The notes under the pieces: model-generated | Databases searched by the model: none | Told to the model about the DNA's origin: nothing | Seen by the model: the letters and a program-made list of their open reading frames with translations, nothing else | In this document: one piece after another, positions 11,999 through 22,350 of the stretch | How the letters are laid out: each line of letters opens with the position of its first letter | How positions within the stretch are numbered: the stretch's first letter is position 1 | Source: Gari tellinella | Lineage: Eukaryota > Mollusca > Bivalvia > Cardiida > Psammobiidae | Reading direction: 5' to 3' | Length of the DNA: 64,000 nt | NCBI GenBank assembly: GCA_922989275.2 | Contig: OV277858.1 | Coordinates: 10,850,001-10,914,000 of the forward strand | Program-made: the position numbers and the translations under genes

Positions 11999-12682
11999 TT
12001 GTCAACACCACCAATACTGGCATACCCTGACTTCAAACAGCCCTTTGAACTGCACACAGATGCATCAACCAAAGGACTAGGAGCTGTGCTATACCATCTA
12101 CAAGAGGGAAAGAAAAGGGTGATTGCATATGCCAGCCGTGCATTATCTAAATCTGAGCAAAATTATTCCGCTTTCAGGCTCGAATATTTAGCACTAAAAT
12201 GGGCAATAACAGAAAAATGTTCTGATTACCTCGCCAACAATCATTTTTCTGTACTGACAGACAGTAACCCGCTGACTTACATTCTAACGTCAGCAAAGTT
12301 AGACGCAACTGGTCAGCGATGGGCATCTGCTCTTGGCCAATACTGTTTTGATATAACCTATCGCAGTGGGCTCAAGAATGCTGATGCTGATGGCATGAGC
12401 AGATGGCCATATCATACAGTTGGAGATGAGGCGTTTACGATTGATGATACGGTGGTCAAGGCCATTTGCAGTTGTACTACACCACCATATGCTGAAATAT
12501 TGCCAGCATGTAGTATCAACATCATTGAGGCAACAGAGGATCCAGGCCAACCAATGGCGCAAATAGAGATCAGGGAGATTAGAAGAAAGCAGAGGGACGA
12601 TCAACTTATTGATAGATGGAGGATTGCTATAATTGACAACAAAATTCCAACACTAAACTTGCATAACAAGACCTCACAATGA
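11999..12682 (+). pseudogene. RNase H domain of pol
   Basis: The domain has FELHTDASTKGLGAVL (first catalytic Asp), RVIAYASRALSKSEQNYS, EYLALKWA (catalytic Glu), VLTDSNPLTYI (Asp) and NADADGMSR (Asp). These are the Gypsy RNase H signatures in the expected order. It removes template RNA during reverse transcription. It lies in a different frame from the RT segment, and the frame closes at 12680-12682 just as the integrase frame opens. Confidence 0.9.
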
Positions 12683-13358
12683 AAACACAGTTTAGGAACT
12701 TCAAATTAAAGAGAGGCATATTATTCAGAACAATAAAAGAGAGTGAAGAAACTATAGAGCAACTGGTTTTGCCTGAGTTTTATAGGGCAACGGTCTTAAG
12801 GAGTCTTCACAATGATGTGGGACATCCTGGAAGAGACAGGACCATGAGACTTATGCGTCAGAGATTCTACTGGCCTGGTATGGCAGCTGACGTGGAGAGA
12901 TGGATAGGCAGGTGCGAAAGGTGCTTAAGGAGGAAGAGCCCAACTAACAGCAGAGCAACACTAGTGAACGTACACACCACGTACCCATTGGAACTTGTAT
13001 GTTTTGATTACCTTACACTTGAACCGTGCAAAGGAGGTATTTCAAATGTACTTTTCATTACTGACCACTTTACCAAGTTCGCAATGGCCTTACCAACAAA
13101 GAATCAGACAGCAAAGACAACAGCAGAAACATTTTATAACCAATTTATTGTTCACTACGGAATTCCTACGCGTTTACATTCGGACCAAGGAGCTAATTTT
13201 GAATCAGAACTAATCAAAGAACTTTGCCAAATTACCAATATGAAAAAAAACATACATCTATTTATCATCCACAAGGAAATTCAGGACCGGAACGGTTCAA
13301 TAGAACACTTTTAGACATGTTAGGAACATTGGAGAACACTCAAAAAGCAGACTGGTAA
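12679..13358 (+). pseudogene. Integrase domain of pol
   Basis: The N-terminal HHCC zinc domain is visible (HNDVGH and CERC) along with RQRFYWPGM. The core has the first Asp in VCFDYLTLEP and the second in HSDQGANFES. The Glu region follows an A-run frameshift near 13235. A TAA at 13356-13358 cuts the frame before the C-terminal part. The enzyme inserts the DNA copy and makes the 4-bp duplication seen here. Confidence 0.9.
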
Positions 13359-13376
13359 AAATATGTTAACTCACCA

Positions 13377-14501
13377 GTGTATGCCTACAATTGCACCCCT
13401 CACGAGTCCACGAAAGTCTCGCCCTTCGAGTTAATGTTTGGCAGAAGACCAAAGTTGCCAATTGATGCTGTGTTTGAACAGGCTCGGGATTCTATCAATA
13501 CGACAACAAATGAGTATATTGAGGACTTAAGAGAAAGAATGTCTAAAACCAGACATATTGTAGAAGACCATGTGACTAAAGCTAAAGTCAAGCAGAAGAA
13601 ATACTATGACTTTAAGGCAAAGGCAGCTAAGATTGTGCCCGGTGATAAAGTCTTAGTGAAGATTCTGGCCTTCGATGGGAAACATAAAATAGCAGACAAG
13701 TTTGAGGAAGAACTGTTCACAGTGGTAGAGCAAATTAAGGATAGCATACCAGTGTACCGGTTGAAAGGTGATGAGACTGGTAAAACCAGGACTCTTCACA
13801 GGAATCATCTGTTTTTGGTGGCTCACCAAAACGAAGAGAATGAGTCTATACGACCGGAAAGTAAGACCTTGACAGAGACACAGAATGCATCTGAGGAGAA
13901 GGAAGAAGAGAAAGAGGAGATAACAGAAGGACAGAGCAACGTTGCTGAGGATGAGGAGTCAGAAGATGAAATGGGATACCTAGTGTATGACACTGGTGTA
14001 GGGGACGCCCACATTCCCAGTAGTCTTCCAGAAAGTTGTGTTGACAAAGGTAAGTATACAGGTAAGTATACATCTTTGACGAAAGCTTCTTCAAAAGAAG
14101 GGCAAGATCAAAGTGAAGAAAACCTTGTTGCCATAGGCAATATTGAGGAACACTGTGTAACAGATGATAGAATAATCCAGGAGGCGATCAAGGAAGTCAG
14201 TAACCAGGAACGGAAGGAAATTGTTGCAGAAGTGCCAGAAGAAGCAGACGAGCCAGAACAAACCCATCAAGATACAGATCTACAACCTGCTGTAGATGCT
14301 ACAGAGAATCCAGACACAGTACCAGATGCTGTAACAGAAGAAGCAGAAGATAATGTGTCAGAAGAAACTGAGAAAAGAGATGTAGAGAAAAAGCAGAAGA
14401 ATCCACGGAAAGGGTCGGATTTATCGTTACCTGAGCCAAGAAGGTCGACTCGGGAACGCAGAATATATGCCAGACCGGTACAAGGATTACCAGATGAATA
14501 G
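13377..14501 (+). pseudogene. Integrase C-terminus and acidic tail
   Basis: The open frame starts in the integrase core end (NCTPHESTKVSPFELMFGRRP, usual in Gypsy integrases) and continues through a GDKVLVKI SH3-like segment. About 210 residues very rich in Glu and Asp follow, ending in a basic RRSTRERRIYARP motif. The basic ending is common in Gypsy polyproteins. The acidic stretch is longer than I would expect and has no domain I recognise. No chromodomain is evident. Confidence 0.85.
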
Positions 14502-15341
14502 TGTTGTTTCCAGACCCTATGATCCCAGGTTACAAGCTTTGTCAGGAGTTATGGAATCTGGTATTTTAGAGGACATGCATGCTGATATTGCCAAGATATT
14601 GATTACCAGCATTTATAAGTAAATTTTTGTGTTTGTTTGTATATGTTTTACTGTGATTTTTATCATAAATAGTATTTCTTTTGTTGAGTAAATGTTATTT
14701 GAACTTGTTTTCTTTGTTTTAATTATGTAACCATATCAGATTGTGATGTATTTATGTGGGCCCATTTGTATTTGAGAAATATATTTGGATCCATGGCAAT
14801 ATGGAAAATTGCTTATATTTGAACCAATTCCTATGTGATTCAGTATCACATTTATTTTTTTCTATAAAGTATTATTTTGTGAAATGTGTTGACAAAATAA
14901 ATATTGGTTTACAAATTGAAGTATACAAGTTGAAGCATCAAAAGTTGATTCTTCAATCTGTTTCGTTTTTACAATATTTCTATTGAGTTCTATGATAAGT
15001 GGAATGTCAATGCTTTCACTAAGTGAACCTTTATAGTAAATACATTGTCAAATTATTGTTTATATAATTATGTGAGGACACAATTCTACGGCTGGAGGGG
15101 CAGAATACAAGGTAAGTGTACTTTGTTATAATAGTATATAGTTGACTTAACTATATATCTTGTAATTGCTATGTAGTAAAGGTAGTAAAGTGGCAAATGT
15201 AGGTTAAGTAATATAGCATGCAGTTATGTAGCTATGATTGTACTTTATGTAGAGAGTTTGTTTGTAGTTATGACAGACATGACGGTACTGATTTTTGTGG
15301 TTGTTGTTGTTGTTTGCAAATGATGAGGACATCATTTTAAC
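14502..15341 (+). other. 3' non-coding part of the LTR element
   Basis: This is AT-rich sequence between the pol stop and the purine tract. No envelope-like protein or other domain is seen. A short AT-rich open frame at 14756-14986 has no recognisable content. Confidence 0.6.
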
Positions 15342-15355
15342 AAGCAGGGGAGGTG
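15342..15355 (+). promoter_or_regulatory. Polypurine tract
   Basis: AAGCAGGGGAGG lies two bases before the 3' LTR, the expected position for the plus-strand DNA primer. Confidence 0.8.
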
Positions 15356-16168
15356 TGTAACAGGGTGTTCTTTTATTCAGACTAATTTCGTGTACCAAAG
15401 TCTAGCTCTTATTCTCTCCCTTGTACGTTTGGAGTTATCTTTCTTAATTATATTGTATTATTGAAAGCCCGCGAAGTTGCGATTGTTCCTATTGTTCTTT
15501 TCATGTAGTTTCTCACTTTCTAGTCACACTTCACACTAAGAAGACCTTTTCTATTGAGGATCTCCATTTGGAATTTCATTGGGTATGTTGAATCTTTGTT
15601 TTCTTTGATGGGAACTTATTTGGGTTTAGGTATTGGTTGCAATCGAGTGCAGTGAGCAGTCTTCACTCTTTTCTAATCATGGTTTGACATTTAGTAATTT
15701 ATAGGATGTCGTGGTAATTTTGAAATAGCAGCATCGGATCTTTCTAATTCTAAAAACATCACTTATATCTTTCTTACACCTGTTTCATTAACCCTTTGCA
15801 GATTTGTCAGTTAACCATTACATCATAGAGCCACAGTTGGGAGGTGTGCGTGTGCTTGGCCCATAGCTGGTGAGTTATGTGTTGGTGTGTAGTTGTGTGT
15901 CCTCGGCAATTGTATTTTGTGTATTTGTGCGAGTCTGTGATGTGATGTTTAAAGTGTTATATGTATTTATGTTTTAGGTAAATTCCATGGCCACTAGATT
16001 GTTAATTTGTCATTGTATATGTTGTAATGTAGGTATTGTATCTTATTTCAGGGTGCCATAACCTTTTAGGCTCCGAATGAATATAATATAAGGACTAAAC
16101 ACTGGCGTTTGGTTTTTGACTACCTATCCATCTGGCCCAAACCCTATAGAGTTAACCACTCTATTACA
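15356..16168 (+). repeat. 3' LTR
   Basis: It starts TGTAACAGGG and ends CTATTACA. By eye it differs from the 5' LTR by about 13 substitutions and one T deletion (roughly 98% identity). Confidence 0.95.
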
Positions 16169-16490
16169 TCAACATCTGCGATTCTATGTCCAGTAGGTCA
16201 TTTTCTATATGATTATCTACAGAGATAAAGTCGGCCACAGTGCCACATCGAGCATTAAAATCACCTAGCATACACACTAGCTTGTCCTGTGATCTAAAAT
16301 CAAGAATATTTGATTCAATTTGGTCAACAATATTAATAGAAGAGTATGAGGATCCTTCACCGAATACACATCTGACATTGAGTAAAGCTTCATCGACCTG
16401 AAACCAAATGAAATTTTCATTTCAATTGTTCTAGAAAATCCACTTTACTCCATAAATCATTCTTGACAAGGATGCCTATACGAAAGTTGC
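16169..16490 (-). pseudogene. LINE A endonuclease, N-terminal half (5'-truncated)
   Basis: Minus-strand translation gives GILVKNDLWSKVDF, then after a small frame change VDEALLNVRCVFGEGSS and VCMLGDFNARCGTVADF, the GDFNAR motif of APE-type LINE endonucleases. The first four bases (16169-16172) are the right copy of the TCAA duplication. Recognisable LINE sequence ends near 16490, well inside the endonuclease, so the copy was 5'-truncated on arrival, as most LINE copies are. Confidence 0.85.
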
Positions 16491-17077
16491 AGCCGATTTA
16501 AACGTTCCAAACATGTGCGTTTTCCAGCAGAAAATGACACCAAACCACCATCGAAAATTATGAATAAACCTACAATACCAAGGTAAGTCTCCTCTGGATT
16601 TCCACTGACACAAACTTTTGTAATGTTGATGGTTTGTTAACACGGCTGTCGTGTTGACACCTGCGTCCGTCCGGACTTCATCCTGTGATCCAAGACGGAC
16701 CAAGGCATTTGCATGCACCAGAAATTAGTGGGCGTAGAATGGCAGAATTTTACGATTACGATTAGTACAACACTGTTTAAGGTAGTTGATAGATCTAGGC
16801 TATGGGTTAGAAAATTCGTGAACGAGAACTTGAGTAAACGAATTCGTCCCCACTCTTGATCGCCCCAGCTTGACAGTACCACAGCTAATAATTCATATTT
16901 GAAATGTTTAGCAGGGTCCAACTCTTGATTTCGGAGGTTAAGATTGTTATTGATAGATGGGGTGAAATATCAGTAATGTTTTTGTGTGTGTGTGTGTTTT
17001 CTTCTTTCTTGATTATACAAATTGTACTGTTTTTTACCATAGATCTATGTGTCTGTCAATAAAATATCCTTTTACAA
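16491..17077. other. No supported gene
   Basis: Unique-looking sequence with a short (GT)n tract at about 16983-17000. Minus-strand frames here have no recognisable domains. Confidence 0.5.
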
Positions 17078-17340
17078 CCACCTGTATAGCTCAGGGGTAG
17101 AACCTCCGCTTGCAGTGCGGGAGGTTGTGTGTTCAATCCCCAGCCGTGTAAAATGAAAGACTTGAAAATTGGTAGAAATGGCTTCCCCTTGGCGCTGCGG
17201 ATTCCTGGTTAGCATTACGACTGGTTGGTTAGTGTCCGTAGATAGAGTGACCAGCTGGGTGCAGTCCCAATGTTGCACCTACAAAGTGCCCCTTCTCATA
17301 ATCATCTATATAGATTGAGAGAAGTAATAAATAGAAAAAG
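17078..17340 (+). mobile_element. tRNA-derived SINE
   Basis: The head has a Pol III A box (TAGCTCAGGGGTAGAACC) and B box (GTTCAATCC) with an anticodon-like loop TTGCAGT, nearest to tRNA-Cys. The acceptor and T stems do not pair, so this is not a working tRNA. A non-tRNA body of about 180 bases follows (GGCGCTGCGGATTCCTGG, GACTGGTTGGTTAGTG), then an A-rich tail (AATAAATAGAAAAAG). That is the head-body-tail plan of a SINE. Confidence 0.75.
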
Positions 17341-17606
17341 ATCTACATGTCCATTGTGCAGGAACATGTAAAGATTACATTAACGGCATTTACGCCTTTA
17401 TTTATGTATACAAGTGCAACCATCCGTTTTTGTTTAATAGTACTCACGAAGTACTAGACATGTGTAAGTACTTCATATAGATATTTGTTAATGTAAGTTT
17501 CTTAGAATGTATTCTCTTTTTATTGACAGTATGCCTGCAAAGGACTCCCAGCCTGAGAAGTGCAATAGTTATAGGAAATGGAGGATTCCATCAACTTCTT
17601 TGAAGG

Positions 17607-17774
17607 ATTGTCTGGGACAAGCTCAGGAAAGAAACACTGGAACAACAGCTACACTCGTTCTTCCCGCAAATTAATCTAATGTGGAATGTACCGCCAACTA
17701 GTGTAGTGGGTACCCGGAGCCTGGACACGTTTAAGATGGCCATTCAGACTAAACTTGCCTACCAGCTATTCTAG
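17607..17774 (+). pseudogene. LINE ORF2 C-terminal remnant
   Basis: A 55-codon open segment ends with TAG at 17772-17774. It holds the pattern FFPxxxxxWNxxPxxVVxxxSLDTFKxxI, the usual last 40 residues of CR1-like LINE RT proteins. There is no RT upstream, so this is a severely 5'-truncated tail. Confidence 0.65.
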
Positions 17775-18013
17775 ACTAGTAGGCTACCTAAGAACTGAAC
17801 AGTGTATGAATATTGTTGGTGTCATGCCATTCATAAGCAGTTTATTAACAACACACTACATTGACTGCATTGTTTTAACCCTGCACCATAAATTTTGTTA
17901 TTGGCATGGAACAGCTTTTAATTTTTTCTTCCGCTGAAGAAAATAGTTTGAATTTATAAAGTCCTGATAATTTACTAAAAGAAGATTTTCTATATTCTAG
18001 TAGGTGGTAGCTT

Positions 18014-18268
18014 ATAACCCTTTCCCCCATAGCTTATTTCCAGTCTTGAAGATATGTAGCACTTAAAACAGGTTGAAACTTAAAAGCAGAAGGGACCTTA
18101 TTGGAATTTCTGCTTTACTTTCAGTCTGCTTTAAGCTACAATCTGCTAGGATATAGAAAATATATCTTATGATTCATATTCATGACAAAATATAAATTAA
18201 AAATATTTTCTTCTGTGGATGAATAAATTTGAGGCATAAAAAGGCGTATTTATGGGGTAATGGGTTAA
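18014..18268. mobile_element. TTAA-flanked MITE, copy 1
   Basis: The left end is ATAACCCTTTCCCCCATAG and the right end is ATGGGGTAATGGGTTAA, forming inverted ends of about 17 bases. It contains the palindromic core (AAAACAGGTTGAAA...TTTCAGTCTGCTTTAAG). The right flank is TTAA; the left is TTAT, probably mutated. The ends fit a piggyBac-like non-autonomous family (TTAA target, CCC...GGG ends). Confidence 0.7.
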
Positions 18269-18284
18269 AGTAGATAGTAGCCTT

Positions 18285-18455
18285 AAGGCGAATTCGGATT
18301 TACTTTCAACCTGCATTAAGTGTGTATCTGTTTTTGAAACTAGAAACAGGCTATGGAGTAAAGGGTTAAGACACATTCTGCTTTACTTTCAAACCGCCTG
18401 AAGTTATTACCTGTCTTCAAAACTAGAAACAGACTATCCTTCATGGGGTAACGGG
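18285..18455. mobile_element. Two partial TTAA MITE right ends
   Basis: Two back-to-back fragments (about 18285-18369 and 18370-18455) each run from the second half of the palindromic core through GAAACTAGAAACAG to GGGTAA.GGGTTAA. Their left halves are missing. Confidence 0.6.
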
Positions 18456-18692
18456 TTAAGCAATTCTATTATCAAGCTCAGTGCACTGTGTCATTTTGTA
18501 ATGTAAATAGTGTTTTAAAACAAAAAACTTGAATATAGGTCAAATTTAGATCTTACTTCAATTTAATTAGAAATTTAAATGATCCATTTGATGTTTAATG
18601 AGATAAAAGTTAGGTTTGTATTTATGATGAGTACACTTGTCCTGTGTAAACAGTTAGTGTAGAATAATCCGGTAGGAATGAGCTAATCTGCT

Positions 18693-18958
18693 CAGGCCCG
18701 TAGAAACAGGGGGGGGGGCATAATTTTGCCAACTATAGTAACCAAGCAAATTTTTTGTTATTTGTACTCAAAACACGCCTGAAAACGCTTCTGAGACGTT
18801 GTTTTGACGAAAAATTTAGCGCACAACCAAATAAAAAAAAAAACGTTGTCAAAAGACAACAAATCAGTGGTGCCCCCAATGTAGAGTTGCCAATATAAGG
18901 ATATAAGGAAGGAGAAAGTGTGTGCCCCCCCAATCCAATTTTGCTTCCTACGGGCCTG
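18693..18958. mobile_element. hAT-like MITE with CAGGCCCGTAG ends
   Basis: Left end CAGGCCCGTAG and right end CTACGGGCCTG form an 11-base perfect inverted repeat. CTGCT flanks both sides. CAG...CTG ends suggest hAT. It contains a run of ten G after the left end and matching C's near the right end. No transposase was seen. Confidence 0.65.
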
Positions 18959-19252
18959 CTGCTAACAATGTCAGTGTACAATTAATATCAAATTCAAGGT
19001 CTGCACAGTCATAATAGTTTATAAAAAAACCACCCTAACCCTGTTCTCCATAGATACACATTTTTACACATTTAATCTGTTCTTCCACTGAAGAAAACAG
19101 TTCTGTTTTATAAGTAATGAATTTTTACCATCTTAATGAGATTAGTTGGAATATGCTAGCAGTGTATTTGTGACTGGAAAATTGTTCTTTAGATTTCAAT
19201 GTAGACCTAGACCAGATGGCTCTGATCAGGGTCTGCACTGTTTGTCATTTTA

Positions 19253-19506
19253 CAGGGCTGCCATTTCTCTCGATTTTTCCTAAATCTCCGGATTTTTCCC
19301 CAGTACATTGTAGCTTAAAGCAGGCTGAAAGTAAGCAGACTGCGCCCTAAGGCGCATTCTGCTTTACTTACAGCCTGCTTTAAGTGGTCGCATGTCAACA
19401 AAACAAGAAAAAGGCTATAAGGTAAAGGTACGATTCGTACAATCGCACTTGAAAAATGCAAATTTGGAAATCTCAGGATTTTTCATGTCAACTTATGGCA
19501 GCCCTG
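19253..19506. mobile_element. hAT-like MITE carrying the palindromic core, copy 1
   Basis: CAGGGCTGCCAT at the left and ATGGCAGCCCTG at the right form a 12-base inverted repeat; ATTTTA occurs on both flanks. Inside, 19317-19385 is a near-perfect palindrome (AGCTTAAAGCAGGCTGAAAG ... CAGCCTGCTTTAAG). The same core sits in the TTAA family and in a pogo-like MITE. Confidence 0.7.
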
Positions 19507-19775
19507 ATTTTATAACCTTCAATAATGTCAAAAATGGACTTGTGTTAATTGGAAACAGTTAACTGGAATAGTTCATTTGATGTTTCAGAGCAGATATAGT
19601 GCACTGTGTCATTTTGTTACATATTGTAAAAAAACCAACAACAACAACCGTTTAAGAATATTTTAAAATGGACATGACCTATATTTCAATAGAAATTGGA
19701 ATTGTACCTTTGATGTTTCAGCGGAGTATACGTTTGAATATGCTAACAGTAAACAGTTAACAAGTGACTAGACCA

Positions 19776-20023
19776 TTAACCCATAGCCTATTTCTGGTTA
19801 TAAAGACAGATGATCACTTAAAGCAGATTGAACATAAAGCAGAATGTGCCTTAATAGGTGCATTCCAGTTTACTTTCAGCCTGCTTTTAAGCTATTTTCT
19901 GCTAGGATTCAGGAAAATATTTCTTATGATATATATTCATCACTGCATAAAAACGAACTATATTATTTAGTTGAGGAATAAATTATAGGTGTTAAAAGGT
20001 GTATTTTTTTGGAAATGGGTTAA
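19776..20023. mobile_element. TTAA-flanked MITE, copy 2
   Basis: It runs from TTAACCCATAGCC to AAATGGGTTAA with TTAA on both sides. It has the diverged palindromic core at about 19818-19890 and the family-specific GAGGAATAAATTATAGG stretch near the right end. Confidence 0.7.
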
Positions 20024-20116
20024 GGGAGAATAAACTAACAGTGCACCATTACAAACAATGCAGACCTAGATCAGAGAAGCCTACTCATCAGGGTCTGCAC
20101 TGTTCGTAAATTTGTA

Positions 20117-20297
20117 ATAAATAGAGGATAACTGTTTTTTGCAGTGTAAGATAGAAAATTTAATCCATTGAGCGAACATCAGACGTTATATTTTCACGAG
20201 TGGCGAAGCCACGAGTGAAAATATAACAGTCTGGTGTTCACGAAATGGATTACATTCGATCTTACACTGAAAAAACACAGTTATTCTATCTATTTAT
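20117..20297. repeat. 181-bp near-perfect palindrome (foldback)
   Basis: ATAAATAGAGGATAACTG at the left pairs with CAGTTATTCTATCTATTTAT at the right. Pairing continues through GCAGTGTAAGAT/ATCTTACACTG and TATTTTCACGAGTGGC to a centre at about 20207. It would form a hairpin of about 90 bp. It has no coding potential. Confidence 0.85.
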
Positions 20298-20674
20298 GCT
20301 TTTAAGCCACTTTTTAAACGAAATTGTTTAAAAATTGAAAGCGAACGTACATTATTTATCCCGTGTTGAGCCCCACGTTTTATGTCGAACACATGTGCGT
20401 GACAGTTGGCGGTATAATGACGTCACTTATTTGTTGATTTGACGTCATCCGAATGACTTCGTTGCTCCCGAGTTTGGATTCGTGCTCTTCCGGTGAGTAG
20501 TTCGTGACAAATCGGACTGCCGGAATTTAACGATAAGACACGATTGACTACGATTCTTGGGGAGCCCTACGGGGAAAATTCATAATAAAAGCGATTGGTG
20601 ATAATCCACTGCATTGGATTACCAAGTGATCATCCACTGCTAGTTCGTGGTAATCCACCGAAAAGCATAAATAA
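20298..20674. repeat. Element adjoining the 181-bp palindrome
   Basis: ATTTATGCTTTT (20292-20303) recurs inverted as AAAAGCATAAAT (20661-20672), so the whole block 20117-20674 may be one element. It contains GGATTACC/GGTAATCC words and a segment (about 20508-20585) that recurs in opposite orientation at 56145-56205. Confidence 0.5.
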
Positions 20675-20940
20675 ATTATATAAATCAACCTTTGATAAAG
20701 TCAAAAATGATTTTGTCTTAATTGGAAACTGAAATTGTTCATGTCTCTAGGGGAGATTTAGTGGAATACTTCCACTTAATAGTCAGAAATATTCACCATA
20801 AAATGTTTATGCTATATTCTAGCTGCAGTCATTAAACTGATGCTTTACTGTGTAATTTGACTGGAAATTTTTGCTTCCCCCCTCCCCCAAACCAACTACT
20901 GTTATAAAATATAGGGATATACTCCAGCCTGAGGCAACAC

Positions 20941-20991
20941 TGTAGACCCTGATCATACTGCTCGTGAAGGATCATCTGATCAGGGTCTACA
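20941..20991. repeat. GATCAGGGTCTACA hairpin
   Basis: TGTAGACCCTGATCA and TGATCAGGGTCTACA form a 15-base perfect stem. Related half or full copies lie near 19205-19241, 20066-20108 and 24531-24560, so this is a small dispersed family. Confidence 0.6.
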
Positions 20992-20996
20992 CTGTT

Positions 20997-21362
20997 TTCT
21001 ATTCAGTTAGCACCTTTTGGACAGATTACTGTGTTATAAAAGTACCTTGTTCAAACTTTATGATAATATCAACAGTTACACTTTGTGTCCAAACCTTTAG
21101 CATTTTTACGATACTCCTGGTAATGATATATTTCTCAGATATCTGGGGATGACAATTTTACAAAGTCCATGTTATATCCAAACGATATCTTTTAAAAAAT
21201 AGTGGTTTGATATCTATCGGGCATCTGATGGTTGGATATATCAAACTATATATCTGATATAGCATCTATATCAGAAAATATATCATGATGTGTATATCAT
21301 TGACTTTCCAAAAATTCCATCAATTAGAGGCGTAAAACCCGTATGTATTGGTTAAGAGTTTT
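20997..21362. other. No supported gene
   Basis: AT-rich, with many ATATC/GATAT words around 21180-21300 and no other structure recognised. Confidence 0.4.
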
Positions 21363-22069
21363 CAGGGCTGCCATTCATCTGGATTTTCCAAAATATTCCT
21401 AGTTTTATCTTAGCAGATAAAGCGACTCGCAACCAGATGGTGTATTTGCAAAAAAAAGAAAAAATACTGAAATAAAAGTAAATGTGTAGTACTACCGTGC
21501 ATCTGGCATTAGAACAATATGATCAGTTGAAAAACATCCTTAAGAGAAGTCTTCAAATCTTCATTTTTTAGATATTTTTCATCGCTTTTTCGTCGAAAGA
21601 CGCAACAGAAATAGATCACGGGCTTAGACATAAATCTGACCCTAATTATGTACTCTCCATCGCTGCACCCTGAATTAAGTTAAATCGATCCCAAAGGTAT
21701 GACTGATAGCCCGTGGTCGAGTGGTCAGGGGTGACCTATTTTGACTGTTTGTCCTCCTATGTAGGATCCCGGTTTCGAATTCCACCAGAGCTCAATATTT
21801 TTATTTATTGCAATGCATTTATTAAACAGAATGTTTATCCTAACCTAATTTATACTCGTTTATATAAGCATTTGACATGTATTTATACATCACTTTTTAT
21901 AATGCTAAATCTGGTTGCGAGCCTCTTTAAAGCAGGCTGAAAGTAATGTAGAATGCGCCTTAATGCGAATTCTACTTTACTTTCAACCTGCTTTAAGTAA
22001 TCGCGCTTGAAAAATAGTAGAACATTTTGAAATCTTAGGATTTTTCGTGATCAACTGATGGCAGCCCTG
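21363..22069. mobile_element. hAT-like MITE carrying the palindromic core, copy 2 (with nested insert)
   Basis: The ends CAGGGCTGCCATTCATCTGG and TGATGGCAGCCCTG match the copy at 19253-19506. It holds the palindromic core at about 21925-21998. Between about 21428 and 21918 there is a nested block bounded by GACTCGCAACCAGAT and its inverse ATCTGGTTGCGAG, with a tRNA-like segment inside. Confidence 0.65.
21705..21787 (+). repeat. tRNA-like (class II, Leu/Ser-like) segment
   Basis: TGGTCGAGTGGTCAGG resembles the A box of Leu/Ser tRNAs and GGTTTCGAATTCC the B box, with an enlarged middle. The stems are degenerate, so a tRNA-derived repeat is more likely than a gene. Confidence 0.45.
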
Positions 22070-22122
22070 CGTTTTACACTCAAGCAAGTACAGTTTTGTA
22101 TGGATTATGATAGATGAGTGTT

Positions 22123-22196
22123 GGCTGCATAGCTCAGTGGTAGAGCATCTACTTGCAGATCGGGACGTCAGGGGTTCAATCATCATAAGTGTCCCG
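22123..22196 (+). repeat. tRNA-like segment (degenerate SINE head)
   Basis: It has an A box (TAGCTCAGTGGTAGAGCA), a CTTGCAG loop and a B box (GGGTTCAATC). The acceptor stem does not pair. It resembles the head of the SINE at 17078-17340, so it is probably a truncated relative. Confidence 0.5.
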
Positions 22197-22350
22197 TATA
22201 ATAATGCCCCAGAATGGACACTGTACAGTATCGGAAGAAAGGTTTAAAGCTCTTGTATATGTTGGTAATGAGAAAAAAAGATACTAGTTTCAGTATTTTC
22301 TGAAATGAGCTTTCTGTTAAATGTAGATCTAGAGCTAGATCGAGTTATAG

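Larger units (their letters stand above)
10081..14501 (+). pseudogene. pol: pol polyprotein, disrupted (PR-RT-RH-IN)
   Basis: In the -1 frame relative to gag, pol encodes protease, reverse transcriptase, RNase H and integrase followed by a long acidic tail. Disabling changes seen: stop at 10945-10947, frame change near 11095-11105, stop at 11646-11648, frame change near 11915 with a nearby TGA at about 11957, frame change near 12680, frame change at an A-run near 13231-13239, and TAA at 13356-13358. Several of the stops look like G>A or C>T transitions. The domains are listed separately. Confidence 0.9.
5069..16168 (+). mobile_element. Ty3/Gypsy LTR retrotransposon, defective, 11.1 kb
   Basis: The element has two LTRs of 814 and 813 bp, a Lys-type primer binding site, an unusually long leader of about 3 kb, gag with one CCHC knuckle, pol in the order protease-RT-RNase H-integrase, a purine tract and a TCAA duplication. 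Pol order with integrase last defines Ty3/Gypsy. No envelope-like frame was seen downstream of pol. By eye the LTRs differ at about 13 positions plus one indel, suggesting a fairly recent insertion. Gag and pol nevertheless carry about ten disabling changes. The host sequence it landed in is LINE A. Confidence 0.95.

Noticed and set aside
14756..14986. Envelope-like gene after pol
   Set aside because: The frame is short and AT-rich with no signal peptide, transmembrane or fusion features.
17078..17150. Functional tRNA-Cys gene
   Set aside because: A and B boxes and the loop are present, but acceptor and T stems do not pair, and a SINE body and A-rich tail follow.
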